From: 2-01-FULL-45-10 sp964450115
GTDB taxonomy: Bacteria > Omnitrophota > Gorgyraeia > 2-01-FULL-45-10
DNA: 25,142 nucleotides
NCBI GenBank assembly: GCA_964450115.1
Contig: CAYVCD010000010.1
Coordinates: forward strand, 1 to 25,142
Direction: 5' to 3'
The notes beneath the pieces were generated by a model. That model ran no database searches and was not told the DNA's origin. It worked only from the letters and a program-made list of their open reading frames with translations. Positions 1 to 6,565 of this stretch are shown in pieces; the stretch's first letter is position 1, and each line of letters begins with the position of its first letter. The position numbers and the translations under genes are program-made.

Positions 1-198
1 TCCGTATGCGAAACTACGATGGATACCAAGAATGCGGCATTGGGCCTTACAGTAGGAATGTGGCAGGGGTTCAAGAAAGCTTTTCCAAGAACCATTTCAG
101 GACTAGTCGATTTAGTTACATTCGCCATTCCTGATTATGCGAAGAGCCCGGTGAAACCTGATCCACTCACTGAGCCTTCAACAGGAGCTGCTAAATAA
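1..198 (+). CDS. TIGR04073-like exosortase-associated protein (3' part only)
   Basis: The reading frame is open from base 1 to a TAA at 196-198 and gives the last 65 residues of a protein whose start lies outside the window. The segment around ALGLTVGMWQGF, then PRTISGLVDLVTFAIP, then VKPD, resembles the C-terminal half of the TIGR04073 family. Those are small secreted proteins that co-occur with exosortase systems in Omnitrophota and other Gram-negatives; their role is unknown. The tail is rich in Pro, Thr, Ser and Ala. A strong terminator follows 18 bases after the stop, so this is the last gene of its transcript. The family call comes from remembered consensus, without a search. Confidence 0.6.
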   Translation, partial: SVCETTMDTKNAALGLTVGMWQGFKKAFPRTISGLVDLVTFAIPDYAKSPVKPDPLTEPSTGAAK

Positions 199-216
199 AG
201 AGTACTTTTTATTGTG

Positions 217-253
217 CAGGGCTATTTGCGTAAAGCGAATAGCCCTGTTTTTT
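217..253 (+). terminator. Intrinsic terminator after the TIGR04073-like gene
   Basis: A 13-bp stem (217-229 with 235-247, one G-U pair, GTAAA loop) is followed directly by six T. It lies upstream of the next promoter, the conventional order, in contrast to the leader terminators elsewhere in the window. Confidence 0.9.
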
Positions 254-259
254 ATACTA

Positions 260-288
260 TTGACTGATATTTAGATATATGCTATCAT
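260..288 (+). promoter_or_regulatory. Sigma-70 promoter of the pilZ-panD-def cluster
   Basis: TTGACT (260-265), a 17-base spacer and TATCAT (283-288) match the consensus at 5 of 6 positions in each box. The expected transcription start is near 295, only about four bases before the ATG at 299, and no Shine-Dalgarno is visible. The first gene may therefore be translated from a leaderless message. Confidence 0.7.
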
Positions 289-298
289 CCCTATTGCT

Positions 299-685
299 AT
301 GAAGATGAAAGACAGGCTTGTCGAGCGAAGAAAGTACATAAGATTAAAGGTACCCGTGTCAGTCACCTATACGGCCCCGAATACGGGCGTCGTACATATC
401 TCGGTTACCAAGGATATCTCCGTAGATGGTTTACGTCTGGAAACGAAGGCCAAGGATATAGAGAAAGGCGCCGTACTGGAATTGAAACTGGATCTTTATG
501 GAGGAAACAGCCCGGTGCACGCCAAAGGCAAGGTGATCTGGATAAAACAGCTATCTCTTGAAGATGATGCGGCACGCGATGTTGGCATAGAACTTATTGA
601 GATAGAAGAAGACAATAAAAATACTTTTTTGAAGTTCTTATGCGATCTGATATATAATCTACCCAAGGAGAGCGAAAATGTCTAA
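299..685 (+). CDS. PilZ-domain protein
   Basis: A protein of 128 aa made almost entirely of one PilZ domain. The two cyclic-di-GMP contact motifs are visible: the RxxxR-type arginines in ERRKYIRLKVPV (residues 9-20) and the DxSxxG-type DISVDG near residue 40. This suggests a soluble c-di-GMP receptor that acts by contacting a partner; the partner cannot be told from the sequence. It is the first gene after a strong promoter. The ATG at 299 lies almost at the predicted transcription start and lacks a Shine-Dalgarno, and an in-frame ATG at 305 is an alternative. The next gene starts eight bases before this one stops, so translation is probably coupled. Confidence 0.85.
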   Translation: MKMKDRLVERRKYIRLKVPVSVTYTAPNTGVVHISVTKDISVDGLRLETKAKDIEKGAVLELKLDLYGGNSPVHAKGKVIWIKQLSLEDDAARDVGIELIEIEEDNKNTFLKFLCDLIYNLPKESENV

Positions 686-1016
686 TAAAAGTTTTATGGC
701 GATCATAGCGGTATCCATAATTGCAGTATTTGCGTATGGCTGTTCGATGCTTGAATCCATACCGAGCCCAGGAGAGGTCATGAAATACCCGCTCGGGAAG
801 ACCACTTTGAGAGTAGGCATGACCAAACAGGAAGTCGAGTCCAAGTGGGGAAAGCCGGATTCAATCAGCACCGTGGAAGACAAGAAAAGATGGCCGGATC
901 CGCGCGAGATGTGGGTATACAATCCACAGACATCGTCCATACCGATAGATGCCGATTATCTTTCCAAGACCAGGAAGCTCTACTTCGATGGAAGCTACCT
1001 GACCGACCAGGAATGA
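678..1016 (+). CDS. Small BamE/SmpA-like outer-membrane lipoprotein
   Basis: A protein of 112 aa with an N-terminal hydrophobic stretch (IIAVSIIAVFAYG) ending in a lipobox cysteine at about residue 22, so an exported lipoprotein. The mature part has the BamE/SmpA pattern: LRVGMTKQEVESKWGKP, then a W-x-Y (EMWVYN), then a hydrophobic strand before a glycine (LYFDGSYL). BamE helps assemble outer-membrane proteins, but many lipoproteins share this fold, so the exact role is open. A Shine-Dalgarno AAGGAG lies at 665-670, inside the end of the PilZ gene, which it overlaps by eight bases. Confidence 0.65.
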   Translation: MSNKSFMAIIAVSIIAVFAYGCSMLESIPSPGEVMKYPLGKTTLRVGMTKQEVESKWGKPDSISTVEDKKRWPDPREMWVYNPQTSSIPIDADYLSKTRKLYFDGSYLTDQE

Positions 1017-1044
1017 TCTAACGAATAACGGACCACCACATATC

Positions 1045-1401
1045 ATGTTAAGAATAATGTGCAAGTCAAAGATCCATCGGGCGACCATAACCAAATCCGA
1101 TCTGCATTACAATGGAAGCATAGGTATAGATAAGAAGCTTCTCAAGGCGAGCAATATCTATCCCAACGAAATAGTCCAGGTAGTGAATATAAACAACGGA
1201 GCGCGTTTCGAAACTTATGCCATAGAAGAGCCTGCCGGTTCGGGAACTATTGGCTTATACGGCGCTGCTGCCCACCTCGGAAAACCCGGAGACCTCGTAA
1301 TAATATTGTCCTATGGCCTGATAGATGACGCAAAAGCAAAAAATATTAAGCTCATCGTATTAAAGGTCGATCATAAGAATAAAATCAAGAGAACGAAATA
1401 A
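1045..1401 (+). CDS. panD: Aspartate 1-decarboxylase (pyruvoyl-dependent)
   Basis: A protein of 118 aa, normal for PanD, which converts L-aspartate to beta-alanine for pantothenate and coenzyme A synthesis. The self-cleavage site is intact: HYNGS puts Gly24-Ser25 at the family positions, and Ser25 becomes the pyruvoyl group. Lys9, Arg54 and Tyr58 (ARFETYAI) of the active site are also present, as is GAAAHL. The C-terminal tail is Lys-rich. No other pantothenate gene is nearby. The peptide deformylase gene begins two bases after its stop. I see no strong Shine-Dalgarno, but the N-terminus MLRIMCKSKIHR matches the family start. Confidence 0.95.
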   Translation: MLRIMCKSKIHRATITKSDLHYNGSIGIDKKLLKASNIYPNEIVQVVNINNGARFETYAIEEPAGSGTIGLYGAAAHLGKPGDLVIILSYGLIDDAKAKNIKLIVLKVDHKNKIKRTK

Positions 1402-1403
1402 TA

Positions 1404-1883
1404 ATGGCTGCGATGGAGATAAAGCGCTTTCCGGACCCTGTATTGAGAAGAAAGGGCGAGGAAGTTAAGAGTATAGGTAATAGCGAGAAGAAGGTGCTTT
1501 CCGATATGGCCGAAACCATGTATCTGAAAGGCGGCGTAGGTCTTGCGGCCGTTCAGGTGGGAATAGACAAAAATATGGTCGTTATCGATATAGGTGACGG
1601 CATCAGGAAGATGGTAAATCCCGTAATATTAAAGAGAGAGGGCAGAGAAACACAGGAAGAAGGATGCCTGAGCGTTCCGGATAAATGCGTTAACGTCAAA
1701 AGATCAAAAAAGGTCGTAGTCGACTATCTAGATGAGGACGGCCAGGCGGTCAGGCTTTCGGCCGAGGGGCTTCTTGCCAGGGTCATTCAGCACGAGATAG
1801 ACCATCTCTTCGGAAAGCTTATAGTAGATTACTTGAGCCCGTTAAAAAAGATATGTAACTCCTTGACAACACGTAAATTATGA
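1404..1883 (+). CDS. def: Peptide deformylase
   Basis: A protein of 159 aa that removes the formyl group from the N-terminal methionine of new proteins. All three metal-site motifs are present: GVGLAAVQ (44-51), EGCLS with ligand Cys88, and HEIDH (130-134) with the two histidines and the catalytic glutamate. Start may be ATG 1404 or ATG 1413, which begins MEIKRFPDP; the second fits the family better but neither has a clear Shine-Dalgarno. It follows panD by two bases. The last seven codons carry the -35 and -10 boxes of the cold-shock gene promoter, so the C-terminal tail is constrained by overlapping DNA function. Confidence 0.95.
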   Translation: MAAMEIKRFPDPVLRRKGEEVKSIGNSEKKVLSDMAETMYLKGGVGLAAVQVGIDKNMVVIDIGDGIRKMVNPVILKREGRETQEEGCLSVPDKCVNVKRSKKVVVDYLDEDGQAVRLSAEGLLARVIQHEIDHLFGKLIVDYLSPLKKICNSLTTRKL

Positions 1884-1891
1884 TATATACT
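1863..1891 (+). promoter_or_regulatory. Strong sigma-70 promoter of the cold-shock gene
   Basis: TTGACA (1863-1868), a 17-base spacer and TATACT (1886-1891). The promoter lies within the 3' end of def and drives a leader of about 125 bases ahead of the cold-shock gene. An imperfect hairpin (1894-1905 with 1912-1923) sits right at the expected start of the transcript. Confidence 0.8.
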
Positions 1892-1949
1892 TATTGCATT
1901 AGTTAAATAGGTACTTAGTGCAAAATATCGAATTTATAGGGTTTTAGCG

Positions 1950-1990
1950 CCATTCAGGGCTTTGTATGAAGTCTTGAATGGTTTTTTTTT
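1950..1990 (+). terminator. Intrinsic terminator inside the cold-shock gene leader
   Basis: A 13-bp stem (1950-1962 with 1969-1981, two G-U pairs) with a TGTATG loop, followed by nine T. It ends def transcripts, but it also lies between the cold-shock promoter and its ribosome-binding site, so transcripts from that promoter must read through it. Confidence 0.85.
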
Positions 1991-2022
1991 AAATTAACCC
2001 GTGAAGGAGGTGAATGATTTAA

Positions 2023-2223
2023 ATGGCACAGGGAACAGTAAAGTGGTTCAATGACAAGAAGGGTTTTGGCTTCATAGTGGCCGATACCGGCAGTGATGTC
2101 TTTGTTCACCATTCCGCAATAGAGGGCGAAGGCTATAAGAGCTTGAAGGAAGGCGATAAGGTACAGTTCGAGGTCGTCAAGGGCCCCAAAGGTGATCAAG
2201 CAACAAAAGTTACGAAAATATAA
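2023..2223 (+). CDS. Cold-shock domain protein (CspA family)
   Basis: A protein of 66 aa, a single cold-shock domain that binds single-stranded RNA and DNA. RNP1 (KGFGFI, residues 14-19) and RNP2 (VFVHH, about 26-30) are both intact, as is the MAQGTVKWFN start. The Shine-Dalgarno AAGGAGGTGA (2005-2014) is near perfect. Because a strong promoter and an intrinsic terminator both precede it, the transcript is probably attenuated, with the nucleic-acid-binding product itself one possible antiterminator. Confidence 0.95.
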   Translation: MAQGTVKWFNDKKGFGFIVADTGSDVFVHHSAIEGEGYKSLKEGDKVQFEVVKGPKGDQATKVTKI

Positions 2224-2322
2224 ACTAACTTTTGCAGGCCTCACTATAGTAATTGTATAGATATTTTTAAAATCTCTTTTTACCGCGAAAATAAAGATGA
2301 TTTTTAGTGGGAGGAGTTTTGT

Positions 2323-2775
2323 TTGCCTATGGATACTTATGAGAAGCTAGAGTCCCAGATGAAGGAGGCCATGAAGCAGAAAGATAGTCTAAAACTATCT
2401 GTGCTTCGCATGGCAATAGCGGCCGTCAGAAATACAGAGCTGGTTAAAAAGGTTAAAAAGCTCGATGAGAGTGATCTGCTTCAGGTCATACAGAGGATGA
2501 TAAAAGAGCACAGAGAGTCTATATCTCAGTTCGAGAAAGGCGGCAGGACGGATCTTGTGGAGAAGGAAAGATCGGAGCTCGAGGTGCTGCAAGGATATGT
2601 TCCGAAAGAGATGAGTGAGGACGAGCTGACATCTATCCTGAAGGCAGCTGTACAGGAATCCGGATTCACATGCAAAGCCGACGCGGGTAAGGTCATGAAA
2701 GTGGTAATGGAGAAAGTAAAAGGAAAAGCGGACGGCAAGACAGTCAATAAGATAGTGCTCTCCCTGCTGAAATAG
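2323..2775 (+). CDS. GatB/YqeY-domain protein
   Basis: A protein of 150 aa matching the YqeY family, which resembles the tail domain of the GatB amidotransferase subunit: MKEAMKQKDSLKLSVLRM, then LQVIQRMIKEHRESI, then ELEVLQGYVPKEMSEDEL, and a C-terminal AGKVMKVVMEKVKGKADGK. Its role is usually given as tRNA-linked but is unproven. I chose the TTG start at 2323 because the Shine-Dalgarno GGGAGGAG (2309-2316) is six bases away; the ATG at 2329 would be twelve away. A weak promoter (TTGCAG 2232-2237, TATAGA 2256-2261) may precede it. The intergenic region 2224-2322 shows no convincing terminator. Confidence 0.9.
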   Translation: MPMDTYEKLESQMKEAMKQKDSLKLSVLRMAIAAVRNTELVKKVKKLDESDLLQVIQRMIKEHRESISQFEKGGRTDLVEKERSELEVLQGYVPKEMSEDELTSILKAAVQESGFTCKADAGKVMKVVMEKVKGKADGKTVNKIVLSLLK

Positions 2776-2804
2776 GCTATTGGATCAAGGATCTTAGTTT
2801 TTAC

Positions 2805-2833
2805 TTGAAAAGGCCCATTACCTATTGTATATT
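2805..2833 (+). promoter_or_regulatory. Sigma-70 promoter of the exported 129-aa protein gene
   Basis: TTGAAA (2805-2810), a 17-base spacer and TATATT (2828-2833), with the gene start at 2869. No terminator hairpin lies between promoter and gene. Confidence 0.7.
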
Positions 2834-2868
2834 GGAAACACAAAATAGATAAGGAAGAGAGGGCTAAA

Positions 2869-3258
2869 GTGAAGAAGGGATCTTTGGTTTTGGCAGTGGC
2901 CACGCTGGTAATATCCTTGATGCTCTCCTCATCTTCCTACGCCGCGCAAAAAGAAGGTTTTGGCACAAAGATCAAGAATTTCTGGATAAATCTGTTGTCA
3001 TATCCGGCAAGGGTTACCGAAGAATCCGCCAGTGTATTAGCCGACACTACTAAGAATGGGATCACTGTAGTAACAAACGAGATCAAAAGGGTCGCTGAAG
3101 TCACTACCGGCGATATAGCAAAGACTAAAGAGCTTATAACCGAGCCGATAACGGGAACTGCTGAAACTGCCGTAAAAGCTGCCGAGGATCTTATAATGAT
3201 CCCCTCGGAGGCGGCCAAGGAAAATACAGAAGCTCCGGCGGTAGAAACCGATCAATAA
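2869..3258 (+). CDS. Exported protein of unknown function
   Basis: I do not recognise this 129-aa protein. It begins with GTG (2869), preceded by a purine-rich AAGGAAGAGAGGG (2851-2863). The N-terminus is a signal peptide: KK, a hydrophobic core (LVLAVATLVISLML) and a likely cut near SSYAA-Q. The mature part is short, polar and predicted mostly helical, rich in Thr, Ala, Glu and Val, with repeated TxEIKxVAEVTT / TKELITEP / TAETAVKAAEDL segments that look like amphipathic helices. No cysteine occurs. It has its own promoter and its own terminator, so it is a single-gene unit, probably a periplasmic or envelope-associated protein made at a high level. Confidence 0.7.
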   Translation: MKKGSLVLAVATLVISLMLSSSSYAAQKEGFGTKIKNFWINLLSYPARVTEESASVLADTTKNGITVVTNEIKRVAEVTTGDIAKTKELITEPITGTAETAVKAAEDLIMIPSEAAKENTEAPAVETDQ

Positions 3259-3269
3259 TATAAGGAAAG

Positions 3270-3308
3270 AGCCATATTTTTCTTTACAAAAGGGAGTATG
3301 GCTTTTTT
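3270..3308 (+). terminator. Intrinsic terminator after the exported 129-aa protein gene
   Basis: A stem of seven Watson-Crick pairs (AGCCATA at 3270-3276 with TATGGCT at 3297-3303), extended inward by T-G and T-A pairs, is followed by a run of T to 3308. A weak promoter for the next gene (TTTACA at 3283-3288) falls in its loop. Confidence 0.75.
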
Positions 3309-3323
3309 ATATAGATCTAATAG

Positions 3324-3845
3324 ATGAGAAGTAAAACATTAATATTGGCTGTGATCGTGGCCGCTACGGTATCCGTCACGGTACTCTTGCACGATCCGGT
3401 ATCTCTTTTATTATACAGAGTAAGCGAGCCGTATTACTTGCGCCCCATAATCTCCGGATCCTCCCAGATCATAGTGCGTAACGACGCTCACGGCAGCGGC
3501 GAATTCGGCACTAAGAGGCGCAATGGCCGATCTCACAGCGGCATTGATATGTTGGCACCAGCAGGAACGCCTGTTTATGCGGCCAAGAGCGGAATAGCCT
3601 TCAGGGGCGAGGTCCCTACCGGATACGGTAAGTACGTAATGATCTATCATCCGGACGGATATCAGACGTATTATGGACACCTCTCGAGCTGGGTTGCGGA
3701 ATCGACTAAAGATGTGCGCCGGGGCGAACTTATTGGATATGTCGGTAAAACCGGAAACGCGGCTTCAAGATCGATGCAGCCGCATCTGCATTTTGAGATA
3801 AGATTTGGCGGGGAGCCTCAGGATCCCCGCAAGTTAATGAAATAA
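3324..3845 (+). CDS. Membrane-anchored or secreted M23 (LytM-type) peptidase
   Basis: A protein of 173 aa with an uncleaved-looking N-terminal hydrophobic segment (about residues 5-22) followed by an M23 domain. The zinc-site residues are complete: His71 and Asp75 in HSGID, His119 in YYGHL, and His154/His156 in PHLHFEIR. Active M23 enzymes cut glycyl or meso-DAP peptide bonds in peptidoglycan, so this is likely a periplasmic cell-wall hydrolase rather than a degenerate activator. The start ATG has no clear Shine-Dalgarno; a weak promoter (TTTACA 3283, with T/A-rich -10 near 3306-3313) would give a transcript starting only a few bases before it. Confidence 0.9.
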   Translation: MRSKTLILAVIVAATVSVTVLLHDPVSLLLYRVSEPYYLRPIISGSSQIIVRNDAHGSGEFGTKRRNGRSHSGIDMLAPAGTPVYAAKSGIAFRGEVPTGYGKYVMIYHPDGYQTYYGHLSSWVAESTKDVRRGELIGYVGKTGNAASRSMQPHLHFEIRFGGEPQDPRKLMK

Positions 3846-3867
3846 TACAATGGATGGAGGGTTATTG

Positions 3868-4008
3868 ATGAAAAGAATAGTCTTATTGGTCTTATTGCTG
3901 GTCGTATCTGCGGCCCTCTTCGGCTGCGGCGAAACGGTTTCCGGAGTAGGCAAGGATGTGAACAGGATGGGGCGGGGGGTGAGCACGTTCTTCTTCAGGC
4001 AGCCGTAG
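3868..4008 (+). CDS. Entericidin-like small lipoprotein
   Basis: A short gene of 46 aa with a clear Shine-Dalgarno GGAGGG (3856-3861) six bases before the ATG. It encodes a hydrophobic signal segment (IVLLVLLLVVSAALFG) ending in lipobox Cys20, followed by GETVSGVGKDVNRMG, which matches the pattern of the entericidin EcnA/EcnB family. Those are tiny cell-envelope lipoproteins; in enterics EcnB is toxic to the membrane. No antidote-like partner is apparent. The STAS-PilZ gene starts one base after the stop, so the two are probably co-transcribed. Confidence 0.75.
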   Translation: MKRIVLLVLLLVVSAALFGCGETVSGVGKDVNRMGRGVSTFFFRQP

Positions 4009-4009
4009 C

Positions 4010-4726
4010 ATGAGCGCGCGATTTCGAGACAGCGGCAATATAACTATCCTGGATATAGAAGGGAACGTTGATATCAATTCCTCGGATATCATAGAGAGCA
4101 TTGGCTATCTTTTGAATTCCGGCAAGAGTAACTTCATATTTAATCTGGAGAATGTCAATCTGGTAGATTACAGCGGTCTATCGGTGCTGGCGATAGCTTA
4201 TAAGAACGTATTGAACCACAAGGGTAAAGCGAGATTTATTAATGTGCCTGCACAGGTAGTAGAGCTATTCAAGATGGTCAAGCTGGAGAACGTCTTTGAG
4301 ACCTATAGAGATGAGGAGAGCGCCATCAAGAGTTTTTATGAAGAGAGCGCGGAACTGGCTCATCTGAGACGCAGGTTCAAGAGGCTCGACATGCATCTGA
4401 AAGTAAAGTACTGGGTCGTCGGGTCCCAGAAGAGGCCCAAAGTCTTTGAAGGCGAAGTGGTCAATATGAGCGCGGCGGGACTATGCATATTCTCCAAATA
4501 CACCTTTCCCGTAAACAGCCAGCTTGAGATAGAGCTGATACACCGCGGTGAAACAAAATTTCTGGATGCTACAGCAAGAGTCATATGGATCGCGGATAAA
4601 GAGTTGCAGCCCCATTTCTATCCGGGAATGGGCGTCGCATTCGTTCACCTCTCTCAAGAGAATGAAAAGCTCATCATAGACTTTATAGATAAGAACATAA
4701 CCAACAGGGTTGAGCCTCTTTTATGA
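4010..4726 (+). CDS. STAS-PilZ two-domain protein
   Basis: A protein of 238 aa. Residues 1-115 form a STAS domain of the anti-sigma-factor-antagonist type: a hydrophobic strand (NITILDIEGNVD), then NLVDYSGLSVL, where Ser55 sits at the usual phosphorylated position. Residues about 120-235 form a PilZ domain: the arginine-rich RRRFKRLD in place of RxxxR and NMSAAGLCI for the (D/N)xSxxG motif. This would join a partner-switching output to a c-di-GMP input. It starts one base after the small lipoprotein gene and ends overlapping the channel gene by four bases (ATGA), so the three are probably one operon. No kinase or phosphatase partner is in the window. Confidence 0.85.
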   Translation: MSARFRDSGNITILDIEGNVDINSSDIIESIGYLLNSGKSNFIFNLENVNLVDYSGLSVLAIAYKNVLNHKGKARFINVPAQVVELFKMVKLENVFETYRDEESAIKSFYEESAELAHLRRRFKRLDMHLKVKYWVVGSQKRPKVFEGEVVNMSAAGLCIFSKYTFPVNSQLEIELIHRGETKFLDATARVIWIADKELQPHFYPGMGVAFVHLSQENEKLIIDFIDKNITNRVEPLL

Positions 4727-5586
4727 TGGAGTCGAAGAGCGCAAAGATACTATCTGAGATAAAGGATGGCAAGAAGAATTTTTCACGCGCGGATCTTTCC
4801 GGAGCAGAGATATTCGACGCTAACCTTGAAGGCTCCGAGCTCGTGGGCGCCGATCTTTCGCGCTCGGACCTGACGCACTGCAACTTAAGAGGCGCCGATC
4901 TCACCAAAGCGAAGCTGGTAAACTCCAGGCTTTGGAATGCTGATCTCACCGGAGCAAATCTCAACGAGGCCGATCTTACAGGCTCGGACCTTTCGAATGC
5001 ATGCCTGTATAATACCAAGCTATGGCATACCGATATTAAAGATGTTAAGTCGTTATCTGTAAGAAATTTTTCGCCTAGGGCCCTACTAAACGTTGGCGCT
5101 AAAATAGATGAGAGCGGACTTTTATCTTCAGAAGAGTCATATAGAGCTCTTAAGAATTACTTTCTTCAAAATGGCATGTATAACGATGCAAGCTGGGCTG
5201 CATTCAAAGAGAAGACCATGGAAAGACTTATGCTTAAAAAGAACGGGAACTGGCATTATATACCGAGCCTATTCATGGACATAACGTGCGGCTACGGAGA
5301 GAAGCCGCACAGAATAGTCATCTCGGCTTTATTTACCATATTCGGATTCGCTCTCCTTTTTTGGTCCTTGAGAGGCATAGAGAGCTCGATCGATCCGACA
5401 GCAGTATTAAGATGGAGCGACTATCTCTACCACAGCACCGTAACCTTTACTACGGTCGGTTACGGTGACATCATACCTAAAGCTTCTTCTCTCTTTCGGC
5501 TTATGGCCGCAACTGAAGCGTTCCTTGGGGTGTTCCTGACGGGGCTATTCATATTTACTCTTGCGCGCAAGTACTCGGCGCGATAG
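4723..5586 (+). CDS. Pentapeptide-repeat / two-TM potassium-channel-like fusion
   Basis: A protein of 287 aa. Residues about 18-105 are pentapeptide repeats of the A(D/N)Lxx type (ADLSGAEIFDANLEG, GADLTKAKLVNS and onward), which fold as a right-handed beta helix. A linker (110-185) leads to a first membrane segment (IVISALFTIFGFALLFWSL), a pore loop with the potassium selectivity filter TVGYGD (244-249), and a second membrane segment (FLGVFLTGLFIFTLA). This is the minimal ion-channel topology, so a tetrameric K+ channel with a cytoplasmic repeat domain is likely. The start overlaps the STAS-PilZ stop as ATGA, which implies coupled translation. What gates it is not visible. Confidence 0.85.
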   Translation: MMESKSAKILSEIKDGKKNFSRADLSGAEIFDANLEGSELVGADLSRSDLTHCNLRGADLTKAKLVNSRLWNADLTGANLNEADLTGSDLSNACLYNTKLWHTDIKDVKSLSVRNFSPRALLNVGAKIDESGLLSSEESYRALKNYFLQNGMYNDASWAAFKEKTMERLMLKKNGNWHYIPSLFMDITCGYGEKPHRIVISALFTIFGFALLFWSLRGIESSIDPTAVLRWSDYLYHSTVTFTTVGYGDIIPKASSLFRLMAATEAFLGVFLTGLFIFTLARKYSAR

Positions 5587-5613
5587 GCTCAAATCTTAAA
5601 ATTATACCATTAA

Positions 5614-6561
5614 ATGGATAAATTAAAGATAATACGTAATGCTATTAAATATTTTGATGGCGCCTTGACCGGATGCGCGATATGCCCGAGAAGGTGCGGC
5701 GTTGACAGGCGTGGAGGAATAAGGGGATACTGCAGGGCGCCGCTAAATCCGGTCGTCTACAGCTATATCCAACATCACGGCGAGGAGCCCGCGCTATCGG
5801 GATCTAAAGGCTCCGGCACCATATTCTTTGCATACTGCAATATGAAATGCGTATATTGCCAGAACTACCAATTCAGCCAACTCGACAAAGGCGAAGAGGT
5901 CACTATCGAAAAACTGGCGTCCATGATGCTCGACCTTCAAAGAGCCGGATGTCATAATATAAATCTGGTCAGTCCCACTCATTACGTACCTCAAATACTT
6001 ATGGCCCTGGAGATCGCCGTAGAAGACGGCTTGAATATACCTATCGTTTATAATACGAGCGGCTACGACTCCCTCGATACCATAAGGATGCTGAAGGGCA
6101 TAATAGAGATATATCTTCCAGACATGCGTTATTCCGACAACACCATGGCCTTGATGTATTCGGATGCGCTGACCTATGTGGAGCAAAACAGGTCGGCCGT
6201 GGAAGAGATGTATAAACAGGTCGGTGACCTGACTTTAAGCGAAGAAGGAATAGCCAAAAAAGGCCTCATAATAAGGCTTCTAGTCCTGCCAAACGGCGTC
6301 TCGGGAACTAAAGAGAGCCTGAAATTTATACGAGACCGGATATCGAAGAACTCCTATTTAAGCATAATGTGCCAGTATTATCCCACGTTCAAGGCAAGCG
6401 GTTTCAAAGAGATCTCCCGGCGGTTAGAAAAAGATGAATATGATAATGTAGTTGACGAAGCCTCCTCTATAGGGTTAAATAATGGTTGGGTGCAGGAATA
6501 CGAAGATAAACCAGACGAAAAATTTTTAGGGACAAATATCAAACCGAAGAAGGATATATAA
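5614..6561 (+). CDS. PflA-like radical SAM protein (COG1313/PflX type)
   Basis: A protein of 315 aa. The radical SAM cluster motif CNMKCVYC gives Cys75, Cys79 and Cys82. A second cysteine set lies before it (Cys21, Cys24, Cys28, Cys40, in CAICPRRCG and GYCRAP), typical of the PflX/COG1313 branch of pyruvate-formate-lyase-activase homologues. SPTHYVPQI and EIYLPDMRY are further family segments. The substrate is unknown; these proteins often accompany AmmeMemoRadiSam-type genes, none of which is here. There is no obvious Shine-Dalgarno before the ATG. The GAF-ANTAR gene starts four bases after its stop. Confidence 0.85.
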   Translation: MDKLKIIRNAIKYFDGALTGCAICPRRCGVDRRGGIRGYCRAPLNPVVYSYIQHHGEEPALSGSKGSGTIFFAYCNMKCVYCQNYQFSQLDKGEEVTIEKLASMMLDLQRAGCHNINLVSPTHYVPQILMALEIAVEDGLNIPIVYNTSGYDSLDTIRMLKGIIEIYLPDMRYSDNTMALMYSDALTYVEQNRSAVEEMYKQVGDLTLSEEGIAKKGLIIRLLVLPNGVSGTKESLKFIRDRISKNSYLSIMCQYYPTFKASGFKEISRRLEKDEYDNVVDEASSIGLNNGWVQEYEDKPDEKFLGTNIKPKKDI

Positions 6562-6565
6562 TACT

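Noticed and set aside
659..940. Long open frames on the minus strand, here and opposite most genes
   Set aside because: They lie opposite well-supported genes, have no ribosome-binding sites and resemble no family.
1948..1959. GCC-ATTCAG-GGC hexaloop in the cold-shock leader as another ANTAR site
   Set aside because: Loop position 4 is C rather than G and the stem has only three pairs.
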